Source: Astragalus membranaceus
Taxonomy: Eukaryota > Streptophyta > Magnoliopsida > Fabales > Fabaceae
NCBI GenBank assembly: GCA_039519185.1
Contig: CM076854.1
Location: forward strand, 151,737,402-151,801,401
DNA length: 64,000 nucleotides
Direction of reading: 5' to 3'
This document shows positions 10,898 to 21,240 of this stretch, in pieces (within the stretch, counting starts at the first letter, position 1; each line of letters begins with the position of its first letter). The translations under genes and the position numbers were made by a program. The notes under the pieces are model-generated. The model worked only from the letters and a program-made list of their open reading frames with translations. It did not search any database and had not been told where the DNA came from.

Positions 10898-13800
10898 TGA
10901 CAGCTACTGACCCAGAATTGCTGTTGTTGAAGGCAGATACAAATTCGACTGAAGAGAAGTCTGTCGAATGGTATCTCGACACAGGATGTTCGAACCACAT
11001 GTGCTGCCACAAGGAATGGTTTGTCGAATTAAAGCAGATAAGCAAAAGAATTAGATTTGCAGACAACAGCAGAGTCACTGCAGAAGGAATTGGTACCATA
11101 AAGTTCCTGTCGAAAGATGGTAAGTGGTGCTATATTCAAGAGGTATTTTATGTACCAATGATGAAGATCAATCTGCTAAGTATTGGGCAGATGATTGAGA
11201 AGAAATTCTCTGTCGAGATGGATGATAACTGTCTCAGCTTGTTTGATTCAAACAAGAAGATGATCCTGAAGGTGTCGATGCAGAGTAACAGAACCTTCAA
11301 GATCAAGTTGCAAGTAGTCGAAGAGAAATGCCTCAAAACTACTGTCGAAGAGGAGCACTGGAAGTGGCACAGAAGATTTGGCCACCTAAACTTCAAGAGC
11401 TTGAGTCAACTACATGAAAAGAAGATGGTTCATGAGTTGCCTGCAGTAAAGGTACCCGTCGAAGTATGTGAGTGTTGCTGCAAGTCGAAGCAACCAAGAA
11501 ACTCCTTCAAGTCAGAGGTGCCAAGTAGAGCAGAGAAGAAGTTGGAGGTGATATTTTCTGATGTTTGTGGTCCATTTGAGGTAAGTTCATTAGGAGGGAA
11601 CAAGTACTTTGTCACCTTCATTGACGAATACACTAGAATGACATGGGTGTACTTGATTAAAAGGAAGAGTGAAGTACTGGGAGTGTTCATAAACTTCAAG
11701 GTAATGATTGAGAAGCAAAGTGAATGTGCAATCAAAACCCTTAGAACTGATGGAGGTGGTGAGTACAACTCACATGAATTTGAAAAATTCTGTGAAAATG
11801 AAGGAATTGTACATGAAGTCACTTCACCTTACACACCTCAGCATAATGGAACTGCTGAGAGGAAAAACAGAACTATCCTCGACATGGTGAGAAGCATGAT
11901 GAAAGAAAAGAAGTTTTCTCATAGTCTATGGGGAGAACTTGTAGCCACAGCAGTGTATCTTCTGAATAAGTGCCCTACAAAGAGATTGATTGGGAGGACA
12001 CCTGAAGAAGTTTGGCTAGGAAGAAAGCCAAGTGTCAAGCATCTCAGAATAATTGGCTCATTATGTTACAGATATGTCCCTGAGCAACAAAGAAGCAAGC
12101 TAGATGATAGAGCACAACAAATGATCCTTGTTGGCTACCATTCGACAGGAGCATACAAACTGTATGATCCTGTGTCGAAGAAAATAGTGAAAAGCAGGGA
12201 TGTCATAGTAGATGAGTCGAAGTATTGGAACTGGGAAGAAGGCTATGAAAAACCTACAGTGATGGACTTCGACGCAGTTCAGGATCTAGATGATCAGAAT
12301 GAAGCTACAGAACCTGAAGAAACTGTTGCTGTCGAACTAGAACCCGTTGCTGTCGAACCAGTACCTATTGCTGTCGAACCTATCAGAAGGTCACAGAGGG
12401 AAAGGCAGAGATCAGTAAGGTTAGAAGGATTCGACACGTTCCCAGATTCTGCTATTACAGCAGAGGGAGACCTGGCACACTTCGCACTGATGGCTGAAGC
12501 AGAACCAGTGAACCTGGAGCAAGCCTTGAGTCACAAACAGTGGAAGGAAGCCATGATTGACGAATTGAAGTCAATAGAGAAAAATGGTACTTGGAAGCTA
12601 GTCGAACTTCCAAAGCAGAAGAAGGCAATAGGTGTGAAATGGGTCTATAAGACCAAAGTCAAACCTAATGGAGAAGTGGCCAAGTATAAAGCCAGGTTAG
12701 TAGCCAAAGGTTTCCTGCAGAAACCTGGTTTGGATTTCAATGAAGTCTTTGCCCCTGTAGCTAGAATCGAAACAACAAGATTAGTAGTGGCATTGGCAAG
12801 TCACAGAGGCTGGCCCCTACATCAACTTGATGTAAAGTCAGCATTTCTCAATGGACCTCTGGAGGAGGAAGTTTATGTTTGCCAACCACCTGGTTTTGAG
12901 TCGAAGGGACAAGAAGACAAGGTATTCAAGCTTGAGAAGGCCCTATATGGACTCAAGCAAGCACCAAGGGCATGGAACAAGAGAATTGATTGTTTTCTCT
13001 TAGCTCAGAAGTTCACTAGATGCACCAATGAACATGGTGTATATGTTAAGAAGAATGGAACTTCGACTCAATTGCTACTGTGCCTGTATGTAGATGATCT
13101 ACTAGTAACTGGCAGCAATGAGGTCGAAGTCGAAGCCTTTAAGAAAGTGATGATGTCTGAATTCGAAATGAGTGATCTAGGACACTTATCATATTTCTTA
13201 GGAATGGAATTTACAGAGTCGAAGAAGGGAATATTTCTGCATCAGTCGAAGTATGCAGCTGATATCCTGAAGAGATTCGACATGATCTACTGTAAGGAGG
13301 TTTCGACACCAACTGACACAAGCAACAAGCTATCAAAAGATGATGAAGGGATTGAAGTAGATGCCACCCTCTACAAACAGATTGTGGGATCCCTGAGGTA
13401 CCTGTGGAACACTCGACCTGACATTATGTTTAGTGTCGGAATGATCAGCAGATTCATGGAGAAGCCGAAAAGCTCCCATCTAGTAGCTGCAAAAAGAGTA
13501 CTAAGGTATATAAAGGGAACACAAAGTTATGGTATTCTCTTCCCTAGCAAGTCTGAGTCGAAGAATAGCGCTGATGTGTTTGGTTACACAGACTCCGACT
13601 GGAGTGGAGACAAGAGTGATCGAAAGAGCACAAGTGGGTATGTCTTCATGCATGGATCGACACCCATCTCTTGGTGCTCGAAGAAGCAAAGTATAGTTGC
13701 GTTATCCCCTTGTGAAGCAGAGTATGTGGTTGCTTCCTTTGCAGCATGTCAAGCATCATGGCTGAGCATGTTATTGGTCGAAACTGGGCTGCACAGGGTC

Positions 13801-14055
13801 GAAGCAATGAAGTTGTTTATCGACAACAAGTCTGCGATAGATCTCGCCAAGAACCCTGTCGCACATGGTAGGTCGAAGCACATAGAGACCAGATATCACT
13901 TCCTGCGTGATCAAGTCAACAATGAGAAGCTGGATCTGGAGTATTGTTGTTCGGAACTTCAAGTAGCTGATGCAATGACCAAGCTATTGCAAAAGGGAAG
14001 ATTCGAAGAACTGAGAACTATGCTTGGAATGATGTCACTTAGCAATGTGAATTAA
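10898..14055 (+). CDS. Copia A pol polyprotein (PR-IN-RT-RNase H)
   Basis: About 1,050 codons with no stop. The frame opens formally at an ATG at 10870 inside the SIRE remnant, and true pol homology begins at about TATDPELLLL. Domains in order: aspartic protease YLDTGCSNHM (about 10975), GAG-pre-integrase HRRFGHLNFKSL, integrase core (SDVCGPFEVSS; DGGGEYNS; PQHNGTAERKNR), RT (ARLVAKGF…; QLDVKSAFLNG; catalytic YVDDLLVTG near 13085) and RNase H (TDSDWSGDKSDRKSTSGY). It ends just before the purine tract and 3' LTR. The open frame fits the young LTR age, but without an intact gag the element could move only with help supplied in trans. Confidence 0.93.
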
Positions 14056-14062
14056 GAGGGAA

Positions 14063-14334
14063 TATTGAGATATGCTTTGTAATTCAATTGCTTGTAAATA
14101 TAGATAGGTGTACTAAGTAAGTCTTTTATGGGCCTATTCGAAAGTGTGAGCCTGGTCTAAATCATGGGCCTGGCTTATCTATATATACGTAGTAGCATGT
14201 ACAGTTATTTTCACTTGTGAAGAACGATTTTACATAATACAGTTTTTACTGCATCGTTGTCTTGCCCTAGCTTTCTCTTCTCTCTAGCGCTTTCACTCCT
14301 TTCACTCTCCCCTTGCGCCGTTTTATCCCCAACA
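14063..14334 (+). repeat. 3' LTR of Copia A
   Basis: 272 bp, tattgagata…ccccaaca, preceded by the purine tract aagaggga at about 14053-14061 and followed by the TSD ctgat (14335-14339). Confidence 0.95.
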
Positions 14335-14339
14335 CTGAT

Positions 14340-14457
14340 CACCAAGATTACAATAAAGGTCAAACTATGGAATGACAATAAAATATAACGTTAGGTAGTT
14401 AGTTTAAGATAGTAAGAAAAATGGAATAAGGATGTAAAGGTTTGAAATATGAAATAT
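14340..14457 (-). other. Helitron 1 intron (3' part displaced by Copia A)
   Basis: On the minus strand the exon at 14458 is followed by gtaaat (donor), and the sequence runs to …ggtgatcag at 14335, where the Copia TSD lies. Beyond the Copia, the Rep reading resumes with gaacccctcaaat. So the Copia landed at the predicted AG acceptor of this intron. Confidence 0.6.
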
Positions 14458-14906
14458 TTACCTTAAGCCTCCAAGTCTATGTTCTATCTCATTTTCTGAG
14501 TCATATATGTAAAGTTGGGCAAACTTTGGTGTATGGCCAGGCATAGGTAATAAACTTCCAATCCGATGACATGGTTGACCTTGTATCCTATATGTCGGAG
14601 GTCCTCTACCATCATTAAATGAATTGTCAACCTTTGTTCCAGGTGATGTAAAGGAGAACATCATGTTATAGACTCGAATGTGATTCTGATAATTTTTGCT
14701 ATCTGGTGAACCATGTTCAAATAAAAGATGTTGGAGAACAGGAGGTGGTTTTTGCAATAGTGGAAGTTCAATATTTCCAACACCACAACATAACTGGTAT
14801 TTAGGAGTAACTGGGTTTCTATATTTCTGATTCCTCTCTTCACACCACAGCATGCCCCACAAAATTGACATTCATAGATAGGGTCACCAACATCAAAATA
14901 ATCTGC
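14458..14906 (-). pseudogene. Helitron 1 Rep/helicase N-terminal exon
   Basis: The minus strand encodes a classic plant Helitron N-terminal region: YFDVGDPIYECQFCGA (a CX2C pair), then in another frame TPKYQLCCGVGNIELPLLQK, HIRVYNMMFSFTSPG, GPPTYRIQGQPCHRIGSL and FAQLYIYDSENE. A frameshift near 14850 separates the two parts. A predicted acceptor (ttatgtttgcag) bounds the exon at about 14906 and a gt donor bounds it at 14457. It continues in 5902-5484 after the Copia. Rolling-circle Rep proteins nick and join DNA at Helitron ends, but this copy is dead. Confidence 0.88.
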
Positions 14907-16240
14907 AAACATAAGAGAGTCATATGAATAGTAGACAAATTTTATTATAGGAAACTATAATTTAATGTACTTTGTAATACCTTGACAAAAAGTGGTCCCA
15001 TCAAATGAACTTTCACTATCAGATGTGTCTTCATCATGATTTGAATTGAAATCTAGTAACAGATAATACGATGGTTGTTAATATGCCTTGTTAAAACAAC
15101 ATTACTTAATTGCAATATATTTGATCTCCAAAAATATATGAAAAGTTAGCTGTGAAGTTTATAATGTACATGTCACCTTGGTCTATTTGGATTGATTTAG
15201 TTTCAGATGTATGTTCTTCGTCTGAGTAAGAGCTGCTGCCTGATTAATTGATTATCACAGTTAACTAAAATTTGTAACAAAAATGGGTGATTGATGACTA
15301 AGTTAAGTATCAAATTAAGCTGTATTACCTATAACATAATCCATGTTTGTTCCATGATCATTTGTTGTATCTTCAGATGATATATCTATGTTTTGAGTGA
15401 AGATGTGTCTATATGGCATAAAAGGAGAATTTAATGATGGTGTTTCAACATTGTTCTTTGTATCGGACACATCTATAAATTCCAAACACTGGACAGATTT
15501 TGGATTATGACTTGATGGTTCTGGAAAGTGGTAAAATATGTTTGTTAGAAATATGATTGCCAAACATACTTAGTAGAGTTATGTGAGATGTTACCTAAAG
15601 TAGGTGTATTGCCAAACATACTTAGTAGAGTTATGATTGCCAAACATCTTGCATGGATGTTCCTCAAAGCTATCCCTCTGCAGAGAGAGACAATGGTAAG
15701 GGATTCGAGGAGAGGAGAAGCCGTTTGAAAACAAAAAACAATGAGAGGGTGGGATGGAGAAGAGTCAGATGAAGATAGAAATGGAAAAAATGAAAAAACA
15801 AAACTGAAAATTTAGAGGGAAGTTAATAATTTTATGGAAGGGGTTACTGCTTAATAGGGATTAAAAGGCCCTTAGTTCATTAGTCTTGATGTAAATGTTT
15901 GATAAAGGTTAAAAAATGGTGTATAGTTAAATTGATCCCATAGTAAGCTAGCACTTGATAAGACAATGTATTTGGCATGTTATTATCAGTGAATGATTAA
16001 GATCATATTAAGTTAAACTAATAATAAGACGGAGTTGAAGACTAACAAGGTATTAGAATGAAACCATATAAACTGTTTAAGAAGTTTTAATACAGAGAGG
16101 CATAAAGTCATTCAACATTGCTTATGTATAAAGTATATATATATAGCAGCAAATATTCTGAAAATACATTGTACATATGTAAAGTTAATTTAAAAACAAC
16201 TATACATCAAAGTTTAAAAAACCAATTATGTAACTTAGAT
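14907..16240 (-). other. Helitron 1: 5' exons and spacer between Rep and RPA genes
   Basis: AT-rich DNA with small possible N-terminal exons of the Helitron protein on the minus strand. Examples are 15315-15563, whose product (SSEDTTNDHGTNMDYVIGN…) has the acidic, Ser/Thr-rich character of the variable N-terminus, and short acidic patches near 15000-15060 and 15180-15240. A 25-bp block, ccaaacatacttagtagagttatg, is duplicated at about 15562 and 15612. I cannot draw exact exon borders. Confidence 0.45.
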
Positions 16241-16897
16241 TTATTCCTTTTTGATACGCTTTCTGATCCTTGTGGATGACAATTGAGCTGGCACTGCATT
16301 AGTGGTTGACATGTCCTCAAGTTGATTCTTAGCTTCCATTCGCTTACCAGGTGTAACAGTTTCGAGCATCTCAGGATCATGATCAGCAGTTGCAGAGATA
16401 GATTGCTGTGCAACCACTAAAAATTGTTGAAATAATTACAATGCCAAATGTTCAAAAAAAATGCAGTAGTAAATACACATGCCGTGTTTTTTTCTTACAT
16501 TGTCGATGTCAACTTGGAGTTTTTCATTGAGGATGACACACTTTCCTTCATTAATTGCTGTTTTATCTCCCTATGAAATAAAACAAATAAGTTATTAAAC
16601 CGAAGATGAGATAGGAAGAATCAATTAATATATAAACATTGACATGTGTTAAAAGACTTAAATAACATGTAGATAATGTTGTTGATATACCTCATTAAGT
16701 TCAATGATTTTCTCAATTGATTGTATAAAATCTTTATCCCCATCCAACATTGTTACAGATAGAGAATTAAATTTCAGCTGTGCTTTGAACCGAAAAGCAA
16801 AAGTCTGTCCTAATATTTCATCGAGAGGCTCAGGAAAAACCTTTGGATCATTTTCACCTTCCTATAGCCATATTAGAAAGAAAAAATTAAAGTTATA

Positions 16898-17960
16898 ACT
16901 TATAGGCTAAATAGCACTTTTGGTCCTTTATCTTTGCTCCAGATTTCACTTTGGTCATTTATCTTTTTTTTGGTCCGTTTTGGTCATTTATCTTTCATTT
17001 TCGTTTCCCTTTGGTCCTTTATCTTTTTTTTGATCCGTTTTGGTTCTTTATCTTTCATTTCGTTTCATTTTGGTCCCTCACGTTATTATTTAATTCAATT
17101 AAAACATTAAAACAATTAAAACAATTAATTCAATTAAAACAAAATTATTTTAAAACAATTAAAACAAAAATTTGGTCCCCCACCGTGAACCCCTCCCCCC
17201 TCACCCAACCACCACCCTTAGAAGGGGTCTTTAGAGTTCTGTAATCAAGCATGATCACCGTCCAACCAATATCGTCCTCAGCTTCTCGCGTCTTCACCTC
17301 CTTGTAGAATCGCTTCCCCACGATCGACCCTGTCATGAACGACATTGGCATCGTCACCGACGACGATGGCTTCCGCCTTACCGAAGGGGCTTTAAGGTGC
17401 ACGGTGTCTCCTTCTGACGAGAACGTGAACGACGATGGTTGCTCATCTTCGGCGGTGGCCGCGGAACCTAATCGCCGGCCGATTTGGTGAACTGAGAGCG
17501 AGGCAAGGGTTTTACGAGATTCAGAAGGGTAAATTGTTGGGAGATTTGGTGGGGAGATTTGGTGGGCGAGCTTCAGAAGGGTTTTACGAGATTCAGAAGA
17601 AGGAAGTGAGAATGATGGTGGTGGTTGGGTGGTGGTTGGGTGAGGGGGGAGGGGTTCACGGTGGGGGGGGAGAGGGGTTCACGGTGGGGGACCAAATTTT
17701 TGTTTTAATTGTTTAAAAATAATTTTGTTTTAATTGAATTAATTGTTTTAATGTTTTAATTGAATTAAATAATAACGTGGGGGACCAAAATGAAACGAAA
17801 TGAAAGATAAAGGACCAAAACGGATCAAAAAAAAGATAAAGGACCAAAGTGAAACGAAAATGAAAGATAAAGGACCAAAATGGACCAAAAAAAAGATAAA
17901 GGACCAAAGTGAAATCTGGAGCAAAGATAAAGGACCAAAAGTGCTATTTAGCCTAACTTA
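16898..17960. mobile_element. Fold-back (long-TIR) element carrying a captured gene piece
   Basis: Terminal inverted repeats of about 314 bp (16903-17216) and about 330 bp (17618-17955) start taggctaaatagcac and end gtgctatttagccta. They are flanked by actta on both sides (16898-16902, 17956-17960), a candidate 5-bp TSD. The arms consist of repeated 'ctttggtcctttatctttt' blocks, an AT-rich section and a C-rich section. The roughly 400-bp core between the arms is GC-rich and contains ATP12-like coding sequence. No transposase is present. The element sits in a predicted intron of the Helitron RPA gene. The family is unclear: it could be a Pack-type Mutator or another fold-back class. Confidence 0.85.
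17217..17465 (-). pseudogene. Captured ATP12 (mitochondrial F1-ATPase assembly factor 2) fragment
   Basis: About 80 minus-strand codons with no stop in the core of the fold-back element. Key blocks are QPSSFTFSSEGD, VTMPMSFMTGSIVGKRFYKE and GWTVIMLDYRTLKTPSK, which match from memory the N-terminal region of plant ATP12/ATPAF2 (usual length about 300 residues). One extra Ile (TVI-MLDY) departs from the family pattern. The match stops exactly where the left TIR begins (17216), so only the N-terminal part was captured. In the host, ATP12 helps assemble the alpha subunit of mitochondrial F1. This piece cannot do so. I infer capture by the transposon. Confidence 0.75.
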
Positions 17961-17979
17961 TAATACCACGCATGTCTAA

Positions 17980-18140
17980 ATATATTTGTTCTTGAAGCGT
18001 GTGCATCTATAAATTTGAGCATGTACTTGAGCCCCAGGGTATATGGTTCGATTCCCATGGAAAGCAAAAACTCCACAGGGGGTGGAGAAGATCATGAGGA
18101 CAGTGCTGGGGTAGCCTACGGGGCCCAGGCTGTTACACAG
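17980..18140. repeat. Possible SINE-like insert in the RPA gene
   Basis: Contains ggttcgattccc (18047-18058), a good Pol III B-box. It interrupts the RPA homology, which resumes on the left at the next exon. I do not see a clear A-box, poly(A) tail or TSD, so the call is weak. Confidence 0.3.
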
Positions 18141-18955
18141 ACACCTTTCCAGATAGAATTTCCTCAAAGTCTTTGAAGTTGTATGCATTATGGGGAATTT
18201 CTGGAAATTCTTTCCTTCAAGCTTGTTCCTTTTGTTAAATCAAGTCTAAAAGGATGCTCACATGCCTTGTAGTCAAGTCATTAGGCTTTACACCCACATT
18301 ATGAACAATATATGTCATATCTTCCTTTAGTAGCTCCCTCCAACAATCAAGATCAGTGGCAAACGTCTTTATTTGAATTTTGTCTCCCTAGTCCCTAGTA
18401 GATGAATGATATATCATTGAAAAAAGTAATGTGAAAAATATCAGTTTATATCAGTTCCTTCACCAAAAACAGTAGGTTGAAAATGAGTGAAGTAATTTCA
18501 AAGAGTAAAAGAAGGAAAAATGAAAGAGAAAATGAATGTGTGCTACTAAATTTAGTGAGTTCCAAAATAAAATTAGTAAGAATGTGTGCTCTTAGTAGTT
18601 TATATCAGTACCTTGAAGTGCTTCACAATGTGTGGTATCAGTTTATATCAGTTTCCTTATATAATTAGTTGAGGGAATTGATAAATGTAACTTCATGTCA
18701 GATCCTTTAAATGATGCTTTGGATTTACTTAATAAACGGATATTTATAACATATATATATATGAGATAAAATGATTCATGTGTGTATTAAAATGTAAGAT
18801 AGTAGAGAGAATAACCATTGCATCCATAAAAATTCCCTCAATGTGCGATGTTTTTGACTGGTATTTGACGCTCCATAAATCCGTAACTCTAACAGGTAAC
18901 CTCCATGTCTCTTTCTGTCATCGATCTCGTTAATCATGTTCAATTTGCGCGGCAT

Positions 18956-19380
18956 GGTTTTCCTTATTGATTGGCAGTAATACTTGACGGTCATAAAATA
19001 TAAATGTAGAAAAAACATTACCGCTAATTTAAAACCAAGATCGTTATATAAAATTGGTATAAATTACCAAACAACGTAATAAATTTCGCATCAATATGGT
19101 AAAAGCCACCACATATTAATGAACACATGAAAAAATATTCAGAAGAAGACTGGATGTACTGCGCAAATGATTGCTGCGTGCCACTTTGTAATTGGATTAT
19201 AACGTTAAATAGAGGCAGATAAGCAAAGAGTTGGCGTGCAAAGACCCATAGGTACAAAATGTACACTGTACAAAACCTGAATATGTTGCATAAAAAAAGA
19301 ATGAGGGAGGAATAGGAGGCAGATAAGTTGATATGATCGGAGCACAACATAGAGAAGGAGAGAAACGGCTGCAGAGGGAA
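18956..19380. other. Upstream of RPA gene, no gene seen
   Basis: AT-rich sequence between the RPA start codon and the Ale-type Copia remnant. It should contain the RPA promoter and the 5' terminus of Helitron 1 (expected to begin TC), but I could not fix either. A 108-codon frame at 19024-19350 (minus) has no recognisable domain. Confidence 0.4.
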
Positions 19381-19557
19381 ACAGCTTAACAGAATGGCAA
19401 AAAGCCTAATTGAATGAATGTAAAACTGTATTCATTGAAAAGTCAACTGAGATTACAAGGGTATATATATGGCTAATCCGTAAGCTAATTGAAGGCTAAA
19501 AATGAACTTAACTATGTGCTATACAATTGATAAAAGAAATAAAATGAAAGAGGAAAA

Positions 19558-21240
19558 CTATATCTGTATTACCCCCCCACAAGCTGATGATTGATAAATA
19601 TCAAGAAGCTTGAGTTTGGTGATGAGATGAAGAAAGGGCTGAGGACCCAAAGCCTTAGTAAAAAGGTCAGCTATCTGGTGCACAGTGGACAGAGGCAAGA
19701 GCTTCATGAGGCCTGCAGTGACTTTTTCCCTAACCACATGGCAATCAATTTCAAGGTGCTTAGTGCGCTCATGGAACACAGGGTTGGCAGCAATGTGGAG
19801 AGCACTCTTGTTGTCACAATATAGAACAGGTGTCTTAGTGCAAGTGATGCCCAGATCAGTCAACAAGTAAAAGAGCCATTGAAGTTCACAAGTGGCAGAA
19901 GCCAAAGCACGGTATTCAGCTTCGGAACTGGACCGTGCAATGGTGGTTTGCTTCTTGGAACGCCAAGTGATTAGTGAATCCCCTAGAAAGAAACAGTAAC
20001 CACTGATAGAACGTCTAGAATCCGGGCAACCAGCCCAATCAGAGTCACTATAGCCATGTAAATCCAAAGAGGAGCTTCTGCCAAAGAAGAGGCCTCTGCC
20101 AGGAGAGCCTTTAAGATACTGCAGAATGCGTTGGGCTGCTCTGAAATGACAAACAGTGGGCTTGGAGAGGAACTGAGATAGTTGCTGCACAGGGGAGGTA
20201 ATGTCAGGGCGTGTGGTAGTCAAGTAAAGGAGCTTACCCACCAGGCGACGGTAGCAAGGAACATCCGGGTAAGGATCACTGTCATCATTGTAAATGGGAG
20301 AACCAGGCTCCATGGGAGTAGAGTATGGTTTGCTGCCTAAAGTGCCTGAATCAGCAAGAAGATTAAGGCAATATTGTAGTTGGCATAAAGAAATGCTCAA
20401 AGGGGAGTGAGCAACCTCCAAGCCTAGGAAGAACTTGAGAACACCAAGGTCCTTAATACCAAAAGTTGCATCAAGGGTGGATTTGATCTTGGATAGTGCA
20501 GATAGATGATTACCAACTAGGACAATGTCATCTACATAGATCAATAGAGCCATGTAGGATGTGGGAGTGATGCAAGTAAACAGAGTGTGATCAGCGTGCC
20601 CCTGTGTGAAGCCAAGACTCAGAAGAAGGGTGGACAGGCGAGCATACCATTGTCTGCTAGCTTGCTTAAGGCCATAGAGAGATTTAGTTAGCTTGCAAAC
20701 CTTAGATGGAGAGTCAGAAACAAGGCCAGGAGGCAGAGACATATAAACATCCTCCTTTAGATCACCGTGTAGGAAAGCGTTGTTGACATCTAGTTGATGA
20801 ATGTGCCAGCCTTTGATGGCTGCTACAGCTATCAAGGTTCTGACAGTAGCCATATTGGCAACCGGGGAGAAGGTGTCAAAGAAGTCAAGCCCTTCAGTTT
20901 GTGTGTAGCCCTTAGCAACAAGCCTAGCCTTATAACGTTCAAGAGAGCCATCAGCCTTGCGCTTTACCTTATAGACCCATCTACATCCAATGGGAGTCAC
21001 ACCAACAGGTTTTTCAACAAGAGACCATGTATGATTTTGCTCCAGTGCCTTGAGCTCTACATTCATGGCATCCACCCAACAAGGAAGCTGGCTAGCAGTG
21101 GCATAAGAGACAGGCTCAGAGATAGCATCTAAGGAAGCAACATAGGCTTTGTGAGGTGGTGAAAGGTGGTCATAGGATAAATAGTTGTGAAGGGGATAAG
21201 TACAAGAAGTGGTGGTGAGGTTGCATATATAATCATGGAG
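19558..21240 (-). pseudogene. Ale-like Copia RT and RNase H
   Basis: A 505-codon open frame (ATG at 21075, homology open upstream to about 21240). RT blocks are WVYKVKRKADGS, ARLVAKGYTQTEGLDF, QLDVNNAFLHGD, LYGLKQASRQWY and the catalytic IYVDDIVLVGN. RNase H blocks are GYSDSDWAGCPDSRRSISGY, SSSEAEYRALA and ELQWLFYLL, ending near ADLFTKALG. These fit the Ale/Retrofit lineage. It is joined to integrase by a frameshift near 21235, so the polyprotein is broken. This RT half is fully open, which suggests modest age. Confidence 0.85.

Larger units (their letters stand above)
5903..14334 (+). mobile_element. Copia A: LTR retrotransposon with TA...CA termini
   Basis: A Ty1/copia element with two LTRs (5903-6177, 14063-14334) and a perfect 5-bp TSD, ctgat. 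Both LTRs start with tattgagata and end with ccccaaca, so the terminal dinucleotides are TA...CA rather than TG...CA. By my hand alignment the LTRs differ at about 10 substitutions and one 3-bp indel over about 272 bp (about 3.7%), so the insertion is fairly young. gag is broken. The pol frame is open but has lost its junction with gag because a SIRE-like fragment sits at 7275 to about 10.9 kb. It lies in a predicted intron/exon border of Helitron 1. Confidence 0.95.
16241..18955 (-). pseudogene. RPA1-like single-strand DNA-binding protein gene of Helitron 1
   Basis: Exon pieces on the minus strand match plant replication protein A 70-kDa-like proteins. (1) From the ATG at 18955: MPRKLNMINEID, then after a 1-base deletion in an A run, WRLPVRVTDLWSVKY. 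(2) About 18400-18180: GDKIQIKTFATDLDCWRELL … FPEIPHNAYNFKDFEEIL. (3) 16864-16692: FPEPLDEILGQTFAFRFKAQL. (4) 16571-16500: INEGKCVILNEKLQVD. (5) 16430-16241: TVTPGKRMEAKNQ … RIRKRIKKE, then stop. Several borders have gt/ag signals. RPA genes are known passengers of plant Helitrons and are thought to bind the single strand made during rolling-circle transposition. The frameshift and an insertion near 18.0-18.14 kb make it a pseudogene. Confidence 0.8.

Noticed and set aside
17435..17716. 93-codon Gly-rich plus frame in the fold-back element
   Set aside because: Runs from the antisense of the ATP12-like core into the G-rich TIR arm. No similarity recognised.
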